Source: an uncultured Porphyromonadaceae bacterium | Lineage (GTDB): Bacteria; Bacteroidota; Bacteroidia; Bacteroidales; Muribaculaceae | Assembly: GCA_900548975.1 (NCBI GenBank) | Contig: URMS01000015.1 | Coordinates: 7,124 to 71,123 of the forward strand | Direction of reading: 5' to 3' | DNA length: 64,000 bases | Shown here: piece after piece, positions 52,168-59,532 of the stretch | Layout: each line of letters begins with the position of its first letter | How positions within the stretch are numbered: the stretch's first letter is position 1 | The notes under the pieces: model-generated | Seen by the model: only the letters and a program-made list of their open reading frames with translations | Told to the model about the DNA's origin: nothing | The model's database searches: none | Position numbers and translations under genes: made by a program

Positions 52168-52395
52168 ACAATACACGATTATTTTAGTTTTAGGGTTAGT
52201 ATAGATTGTTAGTACTTAATGTTTCTCGTTTAATTTATCTCAGAACAGCGAAGAGCATCCCGACAGACTGGCGATGCCCGTAGTTGCCATACTTCTGATG
52301 ATTGAATGGAAAAATGTGTTTTATGTTAGTTATGTAATTGTTTTAAGCCAATTAAAACGCAGCAAGGCGCCTTCGTGAGAAGTCGCCTTGTTTGC
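52168..52395 (+). ncRNA. Candidate small RNA 2 (about 228 nt)
   Basis: A transcription unit downstream of regulator paralog 1, with no credible reading frame. It ends in a hairpin of 12-nt arms CAAGGCGCCTTC/GAAGTCGCCTTG around a GTGA loop (52363-52390), followed by TTTG. The BASS gene has its own promoter at 52421, so this is not simply its leader. The segment 52211-52224 is perfectly complementary to part of candidate RNA 1. It could also be a leftover leader of a lost gene. Confidence 0.45.
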
Positions 52396-52420
52396 TGTAC
52401 GGCCATCGGGAAATTCTTCG

Positions 52421-52428
52421 TACCTTTG
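52421..52428 (+). promoter_or_regulatory. Promoter -7 box for the BASS transporter, 8 nt from the start
   Basis: TACCTTTG followed by CAGCCGAA and ATG 52437. Confidence 0.55.
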
Positions 52429-52436
52429 CAGCCGAA

Positions 52437-53369
52437 ATGAAGAATAGAATGACCATAAGCGAAATACAGCGCCGCCTCAAACCATGGATGTTCCCGATAG
52501 CAATGGTGCTCGGAGTGCTGTTCCACAACTATATACACTATGTGGAGTGGGTGGTGCCATACCTCATTTTCACAATGCTCACCATCACTTTCTGCCGGGT
52601 GAAGCCGCGCCAGTTCGATCTCAGCCCCATGCTGTGGATAATGCTTGCGGTGCAGATCGTCGGGTCGGTTGCGGTTTATCTGGCCGTGCGTCCGTTCGGC
52701 CATAGCCTGGCGCAGGCCGCTTTCATTTGTGTGCTGTGCCCAACGGCTACGGCTGCCCCTGTGGTCACCGGCATGCTCGGCGGCAGTATACCGCGCGTGG
52801 CGGCCTTCTCGGTGCTGAGCAATCTCTCGGTGGCTGTTTTGGCTCCGTTTCTCTTCACGTGGGTTGGCGGCAACGGTTCCGATCTGAGTTTTGCCCAGGA
52901 ATTCACGTCGATAGCCATGAAAGTGGCTCCGATGATAGTATTCCCCATCCTTGTGGCGTTTATGCTCTATTTTTTTGCTCCAAAGGTGCATCAGGGCATA
53001 TCGCGTGCGCAGGGGGCATCGTTCTATCTGTGGTCGCTGTCGCTGATAGTGGTTGTGGGGCGCGCGGTGTCGTTTGTCATGACCGAGCCTGCGGGAGCCA
53101 TTCCTCAGATGATAGCCATGGCTGTTGTTGCGGGGCTGCTGTGTGCGCTGCAGTTCGTAGTAGGCCGCAGGGTAGGGCGCCGCTATGGCGACCCGGTGTC
53201 GGGAGCGCAAGGGTTGGGGCAGAAAAATACCGTGCTGGCCATTTGGATGACTCTGACATATCTCAATCCGATATCCTCGGTTGGCCCGGCAGCATATATA
53301 GCATGGCAGAATACGGTCAATTCCCTTCAGATATATTTCAAGACGAAAAAAGAACTCTCGAAAAACTGA
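52437..53369 (+). CDS. Bile acid:sodium symporter-like (BASS) transporter
   Basis: 310 residues from ATG 52437, about nine hydrophobic helices (MFPIAMVLGVLFHNYIHYVE, LIFTMLTITFCRV, AAFICVLCPTATAAPVVTGM, NLSVAVLAPFLFTWVG). The central CPTATAAPVVTGMLGG and the late GLGQKNTVLAIWMTLTYLNP resemble the two crossover substrate/sodium motifs of BASS proteins. The substrate is not known; bile acid, pantoate and pyruvate are possibilities. A Crp-type regulator follows 43 bp later in the same operon. Confidence 0.85.
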   Translation: MKNRMTISEIQRRLKPWMFPIAMVLGVLFHNYIHYVEWVVPYLIFTMLTITFCRVKPRQFDLSPMLWIMLAVQIVGSVAVYLAVRPFGHSLAQAAFICVLCPTATAAPVVTGMLGGSIPRVAAFSVLSNLSVAVLAPFLFTWVGGNGSDLSFAQEFTSIAMKVAPMIVFPILVAFMLYFFAPKVHQGISRAQGASFYLWSLSLIVVVGRAVSFVMTEPAGAIPQMIAMAVVAGLLCALQFVVGRRVGRRYGDPVSGAQGLGQKNTVLAIWMTLTYLNPISSVGPAAYIAWQNTVNSLQIYFKTKKELSKN

Positions 53370-53412
53370 ACATATACCCCGGAGGAGCGTTAATTTTTAA
53401 AAGATAAAGACT

Positions 53413-54105
53413 ATGGCAAGCATGTTAGAACAACTCATGGAGCTGCCTCTTTTCCGGGGGGCGAGTATATCGCGTATGTCAAAGACCGTGGGTGAGTCGA
53501 AGTTTCATTTTTTGAAATATCCTGCCGGAGAGACCTTTCTCTCTGTGGGCGACAAGTGCGAGCATGTTACATTTATACTCAACGGCCGGGTGCGTGCCAC
53601 GATAGAAAACAACAACGGGCGCTTTGCCGTGAGTCAGACTCTTACCGCTCCCACTATCATATCGCCCGACTTCCTCTTCGGCCGCATAACATCCTACCCA
53701 TTTACCGCCAGGGCGATAGACAGTGTCAGCATCATTCAGATTTCAAAGAGCGATTTCATAAAGATTCTCGATTCCGACCATGTATTCCTGTTCAATTTTC
53801 TGAACATGCTGTCGGTCGATGCCCAGAAAGGCATTGGCGGTATTCTTGCCCTTACAACTGCCGAAGTCGACCAGCGAATAGCATACTGGATATCGGCCCT
53901 GACACAACCGGACGCGACTGATATAGTCCTCTCTTGTCGCCGTCGCGATCTATGTTCGCTTTTCAGCGTCCAACGCAATACATTCGAAACCGCTCTCGAA
54001 TCGATGGAGCAGAAAGGCATACTCGAGTATGATGTTAAAGAGCTGCGTATTCTTGACCGCCGTAAATTAATGGCTCTTCTCGATACCAGTCACGAAAACG
54101 AGTAA
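53413..54105 (+). CDS. Crp/Fnr-family transcriptional regulator
   Basis: 230 residues. An N-terminal cyclic-nucleotide-binding-like beta roll (HFLKYPAGETFLSVGDKCEHV, FILNGRVRATIEN), a dimer helix (HVFLFNFLNMLSVDAQKGIGG) and a C-terminal winged HTH (CRRRDLCSLFSVQRNTFETALESMEQKGI). The effector is unknown; the R-S/T pocket of true cAMP receptors is not evident. GGAGG-like sequence lies just before the start, which is rare in this window. It probably regulates the adjacent BASS transporter. Confidence 0.88.
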   Translation: MASMLEQLMELPLFRGASISRMSKTVGESKFHFLKYPAGETFLSVGDKCEHVTFILNGRVRATIENNNGRFAVSQTLTAPTIISPDFLFGRITSYPFTARAIDSVSIIQISKSDFIKILDSDHVFLFNFLNMLSVDAQKGIGGILALTTAEVDQRIAYWISALTQPDATDIVLSCRRRDLCSLFSVQRNTFETALESMEQKGILEYDVKELRILDRRKLMALLDTSHENE

Positions 54106-54120
54106 ACTGCATGATATAAC

Positions 54121-54153
54121 AAAAGGCGCCATCTCGCGATGACGCCTTTTGTT
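54121..54153 (+). terminator. Rho-independent terminator after the Crp-type gene
   Basis: AAAAGGCG-C-CATC (54121-54133) pairs with GATG-A-CGCCTTTT (54138-54150), with one central mismatch, then TTGTTG. The internal mismatch is at the same stem position as in the GTGA-loop hairpins. Confidence 0.8.
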
Positions 54154-54195
54154 GTTTGCCGTCCGATTTGTTTTCGGCCGGGCCTAAAACAAACC

Positions 54196-54307
54196 TTGGA
54201 ATTTGGATACTACCGCGATACAGGTGATATTCAAAAAACGTCTGTAAGTATTCCTGTCAGGCGTCATAATATCGCGGTCCTACTGGAAATCGCTGTCCAA
54301 ATTATCG
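54196..54307. other. Structured intergenic element, possible RNA of unknown class
   Basis: Nested stems: outer AATTTGGA (54200-54207) with TCCAAATT (54296-54303); inner ACCGCGATA (54212-54220) with TATCGCGGT (54270-54278); then CAGG/CCTG (54221-54224, 54253-54256). The outer and inner stems are joined by an asymmetric 4 versus 17 nt internal loop. This is more structure than expected for an intergenic spacer. No promoter box or strand could be assigned. The remaining bases to 54490 are A+T-rich with no gene. Confidence 0.4.
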
Positions 54308-54490
54308 AACCATTATAATCTTTGCATTACAAAATTACATACATGAACGAAGTAATGAAATCGCGAAAAAATAAATTTCGTCGAAATATAACTATTTTTC
54401 ACATTCATATATCTGACTGAGCGAGAGTTATGTGCTTGATAATATAGATATAAATATAAGGATTAACTTGTTTATATCGGCAGGATTGTA

Positions 54491-54498
54491 TACTTTTG
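54491..54498 (+). promoter_or_regulatory. Promoter -7 box for regulator paralog 2
   Basis: TACTTTTG, a TAnnTTTG match, 34 nt before the TTG start at 54533. Confidence 0.5.
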
Positions 54499-54532
54499 CA
54501 GAGTATAGGACACCTCTAAAAAACAGTCGGCT

Positions 54533-56086
54533 TTGAACAGATTACTTACTATAATAATAGTGTTTGTCGCAAGTGTGGTGGCTATGGCAGCCCGTATACC
54601 TGTCACAGATCTCGATCCATTCATTTTCGGAGATTCTCTGTCGCTCTCCCGGAATGTGCGTCTTGTCGACAGTCTTAAGAATATACGCAACAAGACTGTC
54701 CCTTCGGTGAAGCGTGTCATGGCTGCACAAGCCCTTGGCGATTATTTTCTTGCACATCATACCGATTCGGCGTTTACTTACTGGAATATCGCCAGAGACG
54801 AAGCATTGGCTTTAGGGCTCGAGCGCGAGGCTATGCGCCTGAGAATGAAAATCGACGGTTACATGCCTTTCATAGGCATGGGTGCCGAAGGATATACAGA
54901 TTTCAAGAATATTGACCACACCGGTTTCGACAGAGACTTGAAAAGAGACTATTTCCTTGCTTCCAGTGAATTACACTATAATCTTGCTTTCCGATATCCG
55001 GAGTCGCAACAGAAGAACCGTAATATAGCCCGCACTGTAGAGGCTATAGACTCGCTCATACCATACTATACACCGGACAATCCTGTATATCGCTATCTGT
55101 ATGCTTTCCGCAGTCTCATGACCGGTAATAAGTCGATTGCGGCAGCAAACTTAGCGGAACTTCTTCCTGAACTGCGTAATCGTCCGGAGCTATACACAAG
55201 GGCAGCCCAGATTCTGGCCGAATATTATCAGAGTAATCCCAAACGGCGCGAAGACTACCTTAACTATCTTACCGATGCCACTTTGGTAAGCCTTCGGGAA
55301 GGAGTGGTACGTCCTGCGCTGATGGCCAGGCTCGGACGCGAACTCTACCTCGACGGTGACAAAAAACGAGGTGCACGCTGTATCTATCTTGCATTCAGCG
55401 CGAGCGACGCAGCGCGAGGAGTGTATCAGCTACGTAATACCAGCGAATATGCTCCGATGCTTGCGGGCGGCAGCACACATTCGCTGATGCTGCGCAATAT
55501 CGTATCGGCAGCAAGTATTCTTGTCATAGCCGTACTGCTGATACTGCTGATCCTAAATGTGCGCAAGTCCAAACGACTGCGACTGCGTATGATGGCTCAG
55601 CTCAACAGTTCCGAGGCTCAGACCGCACATCTCAGAAACGACCGGCGCAACTATCTTTCGCTGGCATTCTCGGCACTCGAGAATCTGAAACAGTTCAATC
55701 GGTTCGCACACCGCAAACTTACGGCAGGTCAGGCCAAAGATCTATTTAAAGATGTGGAAGCCGGTACTTTTGTACAGTCACAGGCCGATCGTTTCTTCGA
55801 AGAGTTCGACGCGATGTTCCTCAAGTCGGAGCCGCACTTCCTCGATCGCCTCAATGCTTTACTGCGCAAGGACCAGCGCCTCGAGTTGCAGCCCGGTAAC
55901 CGGCTGTCGCCCGAACTGCGCATTGCCGCCCTGGTGAGCCTCGGCATAAACGACAGTTCGCGTATCGCCGCCGTACTCGGATTGTCGCTCAATACTGTAT
56001 ACACCTACAGGAATCGTCTTAAGGGCCGGGCGATAGAGCGCAACGACTTCGAAAACCGCCTCTCAAAAATCTCGGACAACATATAA
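54533..56086 (+). CDS. DUF6377-like membrane regulator with C-terminal HTH (paralog 2)
   Basis: 517 residues from TTG 54533, chosen because the next residues form a signal peptide (LLTIIIVFVASVVAMAA) and no ATG lies close by. TPR-like helices (about 60-330), a membrane helix at about 325-345 (IVSAASILVIAVLLILLILN), a coiled coil, the conserved domain (HRKLTAGQAKDLFKDVEAG) and the HTH (SRIAAVLGLSLNTVYTYRNRL) follow. Order and C-terminal sequence closely match the protein at 50492. It senses something in the periplasm and probably controls genes through the HTH. Candidate RNA 3 lies just downstream. Confidence 0.82.
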   Translation: MNRLLTIIIVFVASVVAMAARIPVTDLDPFIFGDSLSLSRNVRLVDSLKNIRNKTVPSVKRVMAAQALGDYFLAHHTDSAFTYWNIARDEALALGLEREAMRLRMKIDGYMPFIGMGAEGYTDFKNIDHTGFDRDLKRDYFLASSELHYNLAFRYPESQQKNRNIARTVEAIDSLIPYYTPDNPVYRYLYAFRSLMTGNKSIAAANLAELLPELRNRPELYTRAAQILAEYYQSNPKRREDYLNYLTDATLVSLREGVVRPALMARLGRELYLDGDKKRGARCIYLAFSASDAARGVYQLRNTSEYAPMLAGGSTHSLMLRNIVSAASILVIAVLLILLILNVRKSKRLRLRMMAQLNSSEAQTAHLRNDRRNYLSLAFSALENLKQFNRFAHRKLTAGQAKDLFKDVEAGTFVQSQADRFFEEFDAMFLKSEPHFLDRLNALLRKDQRLELQPGNRLSPELRIAALVSLGINDSSRIAAVLGLSLNTVYTYRNRLKGRAIERNDFENRLSKISDNI

Positions 56087-56224
56087 TTTACTTGGAATCT
56101 CATTTATATTTTGCCGATAAGTGAATTGTATAATATCTCTGTAAATCAACTGAATAATTTTATATTGTTCCGGTATTTATTTATATTGTACTTATAACAA
56201 CGGGGAAAGATGTCATGGTGCATG

Positions 56225-56232
56225 TAACTTTG
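56225..56232 (+). promoter_or_regulatory. Promoter -7 box of candidate small RNA 3
   Basis: TAACTTTG; the next gene on this strand is more than 2.7 kb away. Confidence 0.5.
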
Positions 56233-56238
56233 CAGTGT

Positions 56239-56385
56239 AAATAAATTTGGTCTAAGATTAAAAGGTTAATTAAAGAATTAGGACAAAGATTTTTATAGGA
56301 TAAGAAAAATGGTTTTAGGTATTTAGTGTTAGAATCACTATTAAAATGATGAAGGCGAACCGTGAGGTCCGCCTCTTCTGTTTTT
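56239..56385 (+). ncRNA. Candidate small RNA 3 (about 145 nt)
   Basis: A transcription unit downstream of regulator paralog 2, ending in a hairpin AGGCG-A-ACC/GGT-C-CGCCT around a GTGA loop (56353-56374), then TCTTCTGTTTTT. The following gene is on the opposite strand, so this transcript cannot be a leader for it. The purine-rich body has no credible reading frame. It shares the promoter-to-GTGA-hairpin layout with the loci at 44443 and 52168. Confidence 0.5.
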
Positions 56386-56406
56386 ATACGGTGGTTGTCT
56401 GTGTGC

Positions 56407-57231
56407 TCAGGCGAGCGGTCGGCGCGGGAACGCGTCGATGAAACTGCCCGTAGTGCAGTTGTATATCCGCACACCGCGGCGCAAGGCATATTTCTGTATT
56501 TCGTAATAGCTGCGGAAGGCCACGGCGAAGCTTCCCACAATCTGGTGCAGGGCATAGCCGCGGTATTCGTGGCGCACGCGTGCTTTTTCGTTGGCGCTAT
56601 CGGCGTAGAAATGTTCCTGCACCGATACAACCTCGTTGTCATCGGTAACCGACAGCGTTTTCATCCACGAATGGTCGGCTCCGACAATATCGATTTCGGT
56701 AAAGCCGGCTTTTATGGCCAGCATTATTGCCGGAATAAGCACATTGCGCGGGCGTGGCATGGCCAGGCCGCGGTCGTAAAGGAAATGGTTGAGCGCGTCG
56801 AAGCCGTCGGCACCGACGGCGTTGAAGCCTTCGACGGTAAGATACCGGCTGCCGACCGACGCGCGCACCTTAGCTACCTGCGATGCCGGCACATAGAGCG
56901 TGCTCGGCCAGTCGACGGTACCCAGGCTGTTCCATAGTCGCCCGAGATTATCGTCGTTTGCGCCGCTGAAAAAGTAAGGATCGGCAAGGACGTAGAACCG
57001 TGGTTTAATCTCTCTGAAGACCGGAGCATTGGCGGCAAAATTCACAGCCATGGCCGGTGTGGAGATCAATAGGTCGAGATGCTCGCCGATTGTCTGGTTG
57101 AGCGATGGACCGTTGCCCATTATTATTATTCTCCCGGCATCGGGTACGCGGCTCACTGAGCATCTGCGCGACTGAGCGGCCACTTTGGCGAGGCTTTTGA
57201 CCGAGTTGAACAGTTTATCGGCTATATTCAT
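56407..57231 (-). CDS. MptE/DUF115-like protein
   Basis: 274 residues. RIIIMGNGPSLNQTI near residue 35 is the motif of the 6-hydroxymethylpterin diphosphokinase MptE-like/DUF115 fold. PAIMLAIKAGFTEIDIVGADHSWMKTL and the C-terminal helical part also fit. In bacteria this fold appears in surface-glycan gene clusters, and no pterin role is implied. It overlaps the upstream SDR-like gene by 4 bp, so the two probably act together, perhaps in glycan modification. Confidence 0.6.
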   Translation of the reverse strand: MNIADKLFNSVKSLAKVAAQSRRCSVSRVPDAGRIIIMGNGPSLNQTIGEHLDLLISTPAMAVNFAANAPVFREIKPRFYVLADPYFFSGANDDNLGRLWNSLGTVDWPSTLYVPASQVAKVRASVGSRYLTVEGFNAVGADGFDALNHFLYDRGLAMPRPRNVLIPAIMLAIKAGFTEIDIVGADHSWMKTLSVTDDNEVVSVQEHFYADSANEKARVRHEYRGYALHQIVGSFAVAFRSYYEIQKYALRRGVRIYNCTTGSFIDAFPRRPLA

Positions 57232-57926
57232 AGGCTTGATTCGTCGTAGATATGTGTGCGCAGATACTCGGTGACGGGCGTGGGACGATAGTCGATGATC
57301 CGGCACAGCGGGCCGCAGTCGAAGGTGCGCTCGAGCGTAAAGCGGCGGTATAGCCTCCGGCCGTAGAAAAGCCGTCCGAACCACAGCTGTCCTTTGGTGC
57401 TGAGGGTAGATACGTGTTTGTCTTTCATTCTGAATGCCAGACTGTCGACAAGGTCGTGGAAAGTAGGATTGTCGCCGTCGGTGACGTTGAAAACGCCCTG
57501 CGGCGCCGTCTCTGCTGATGCGAGGGCTGCCGTGGCTGCAGCGACGTCGGTGGCGTGCACCACACTTACGCGGGCTTCGTTGCCTGCAAAGTGCATCAGC
57601 GTGCCTTTCCATATCCTTTCGGCCAGTTCTCGGGGCCAGCCTGTCATGCCGGTGCCTATAATGTCGGCGCAACGCAGTATCACGGCCGGCTTGTCGGCGC
57701 AGTTGTCGAGAAAGGCTTTTTCGCGTGCGGCCCACACCGAGGCCCTGTCGGTGGGAGCGTCTTCGCCTATCAGGCTGCCTTCTTCGGCCTGATATATCTC
57801 GGTCGACGATATCATGATGCAACGGTCGGCATCGGCGGCATTGTCCACTCTGTCGGCAATACCGGGAGTGTGTTTGAGATATGGGCCGAGAAATTCGCGC
57901 TCCGGGTTGTAAATATATATCTTCAT
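57228..57926 (-). CDS. Short NAD-dependent epimerase-like protein lacking the glycine motif
   Basis: 232 residues from ATG 57926. MISSTEIYQAEEGSLIGED resembles the catalytic Ser-Tyr part of extended SDR epimerases, and RVSVVHATDVAAATAAL, GVFNVTDGDNPTFHDLVDSL the substrate half. The protein begins MKIYIYNPEREFLGPYLK with no GxxGxxG NAD-binding motif, and the usual first 60 residues are missing. It could be truncated, or a divergent protein with another cofactor mode. A TATTTTTG promoter box sits 48 bp upstream, arguing that this is the intended start. Confidence 0.65.
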   Translation of the reverse strand: MKIYIYNPEREFLGPYLKHTPGIADRVDNAADADRCIMISSTEIYQAEEGSLIGEDAPTDRASVWAAREKAFLDNCADKPAVILRCADIIGTGMTGWPRELAERIWKGTLMHFAGNEARVSVVHATDVAAATAALASAETAPQGVFNVTDGDNPTFHDLVDSLAFRMKDKHVSTLSTKGQLWFGRLFYGRRLYRRFTLERTFDCGPLCRIIDYRPTPVTEYLRTHIYDESSL

Positions 57927-57973
57927 TTTTGAATCGTTGGGGAATGCGATGCGCCTAAAGCGCCTTTGCGATG

Positions 57974-57981
57974 CAAAAATA
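57974..57981 (-). promoter_or_regulatory. Promoter -7 box for the SDR-like/MptE-like operon
   Basis: Minus strand TATTTTTG, 47 nt before the start at 57926. Confidence 0.55.
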
Positions 57982-58018
57982 GTAAAAAAAGCGCGTTTGC
58001 AGTGTTTGCAGCCCGGTA

Positions 58019-58831
58019 CTACTGCAGGAAAAGCGAGAAGAAGCAATCGCGCTCCCTCACTATATCGTCGAGCCGGAGCATCGGATGGTCCAGAATGATA
58101 CCGTCGAAGCATTTGTTCAGATCGGCCGATTCGCCGAATGTAGTCCTGAAAAGATCGATTAGCCAGTTGTATGCATCCGTTTCCGAGTCGAAGGCAAGCG
58201 TGGTATCGTCGAATTCGAGCGGGGCCGAAGCGGTGTATGTGGCTATGGTGAGGCTTATGCCGCCGTTGTGGGTGCGGCCGCCGTAGTAATTGCTCTCATG
58301 TGCGATCGTCATATTGCTGTCGCTTGCAAGAAGCAGTCCGTATTTCCTGCCTCGGATGGAAACTGTGGTTTCGTCGGGGTCGAAAGAAATATTTTTCCTT
58401 ATATAAGGAATGTAGTTTTTGCCAAGACGGTTATTCAGCGCTGCAAGAGCCACCGCGAAACGGGTAGGCCCGGTGGCCGGACTGCAGTCGTCGATGTGCT
58501 CCCAGCAATAGGCGCCACGAACTACAATTATCTGTTTCACAGGGCATGTCCAGCCGTCGCCCGGTTCCGACTTTTCCCACCGTCCGTTGGTCAGATCGTC
58601 TTTCATGAAGAGGCCTATGCTGTGGAGGGTGTAAGTGGCGTCTTTGATGCACGGCACGGCGTCCGTGCCGTACGCAAAGTCGATGGCCCCCTGCTGCAAT
58701 TCACCATTTTTCACATAGCTCATAGGATCTGTGGCGGCTGCGCCGTTGATCTGAACATCGTCGTTGCATGCGCCTAAAAGGGCTGCAATCAGGAAGAAAA
58801 GGCAGAAAGATAAGACTTGAGCGTGTTTCAT
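58019..58831 (-). CDS. Lipoprotein of unknown function
   Basis: 270 residues; the signal peptide ends in the lipobox LLGAC. Later segments are mixed alpha/beta (YTLHSIGLFMKDDLTNGRW, TRFAVALAALNNRLGKNY, TTVSIRGRKYGLLLASDSN) and the cysteines are few. I recognise no family. It has its own promoter box. The 3' end lies 93 bp before the SDR-like start. Confidence 0.7.
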   Translation of the reverse strand: MKHAQVLSFCLFFLIAALLGACNDDVQINGAAATDPMSYVKNGELQQGAIDFAYGTDAVPCIKDATYTLHSIGLFMKDDLTNGRWEKSEPGDGWTCPVKQIIVVRGAYCWEHIDDCSPATGPTRFAVALAALNNRLGKNYIPYIRKNISFDPDETTVSIRGRKYGLLLASDSNMTIAHESNYYGGRTHNGGISLTIATYTASAPLEFDDTTLAFDSETDAYNWLIDLFRTTFGESADLNKCFDGIILDHPMLRLDDIVRERDCFFSLFLQ

Positions 58832-58856
58832 GACCGTGCATATTTAGAAGACGATG

Positions 58857-58864
58857 CAAAGTTA
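58857..58864 (-). promoter_or_regulatory. Promoter -7 box for the lipoprotein at 58831
   Basis: Minus strand TAACTTTG, 25 nt before the start. Confidence 0.55.
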
Positions 58865-59031
58865 ATGAATGTTATTTAATTATACACTATCTTAAATGTT
58901 ACACATTTGTTACAATAGTAAAAAGTATTTAAATAATAAAATAATTGTAAACAAAAGGCCGTTAAGCAAGTTATAATCTCGAAGGCCGCTCCTCCGGGGA
59001 TGCGAGGCCACAGATTATAGGAGATTGCAAC

Positions 59032-59394
59032 ATGATAACTAAAAGAGTAATACAGACCTTATACAAAAAGTATAAGAAGCTGCCGGAAAGTCCCGACTGT
59101 CTGGACATGCCCCTGCTTTTTGAATATGCCTCCCGGCACCACAATGTCACTATCGATATGGATGGCCCTGTCGACTCGCTTATTATCCGGAGCGTCGACC
59201 CCCGGTCGCCCTTTCACCGCATACCTCTTGAGAAGATCCATGCCATAGTGCCGTTTGAGGAATGGGTGGCTATAGTGATGCACTCGTCGATAGTGTTCCT
59301 CAACCGTAAATCGCCGAAAGTGAGCGTGCACATCCGCCCCTACCGTCCGTCGCTGTGGGAGCGTATCAAGGGCGTATTTTCCCGGGAAAAATAA
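59032..59394 (+). CDS. Small basic protein of unknown function
   Basis: 120 residues, beta-rich in the middle (NVTIDMDGPVDSLIIRSVD, IHAIVPFEEWVAIVMHSSIV), with a basic C-terminus (YRPSLWERIKGVFSREK). The strand pattern resembles a small PH-like or YcxB-like fold, but this is weak. There is no signal peptide. It precedes the TIR-TM gene by about 140 bp, with a repeat/terminator in between. Confidence 0.65.
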   Translation: MITKRVIQTLYKKYKKLPESPDCLDMPLLFEYASRHHNVTIDMDGPVDSLIIRSVDPRSPFHRIPLEKIHAIVPFEEWVAIVMHSSIVFLNRKSPKVSVHIRPYRPSLWERIKGVFSREK

Positions 59395-59439
59395 TTTTTA
59401 TATTTATATAGGCCGCGACTGCGCGCCGGCCATAGCTGC

Positions 59440-59477
59440 AACGGCTTCACCCGCCACGGGAGGAGCCGAAATTTTTT
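59440..59477. repeat. 38-bp direct repeat, left copy, terminator-like
   Basis: Begins AACGGCTTCACCCGCC and ends in GCCGAAATTTTTT. It differs at three of 38 bases from the copy at 60616. Each copy can fold (GGCTTCACCC with GGGAGGAGCC, one wobble and one mismatch) and is followed by T's, so it may be a terminator as well as a repeat. Confidence 0.7.
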
Positions 59478-59487
59478 ATAAAAATTC

Positions 59488-59517
59488 TTGTCGGTTTTGA
59501 ATAAATATGTATATTTG
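59488..59517 (+). promoter_or_regulatory. Promoter of the TIR-TM gene
   Basis: TTG (59488-59490) and TATATTTG (59510-59517), 19 nt apart, just inside the left repeat; the leader is about 10 nt. Confidence 0.55.
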
Positions 59518-59532
59518 CAAAAAATCCAAACC

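Noticed and set aside
54343..54420. A 25-codon frame starting at ATG 54343
   Set aside because: The peptide is basic and low-complexity, has no matching promoter box and no sign of selection; not distinguishable from chance.
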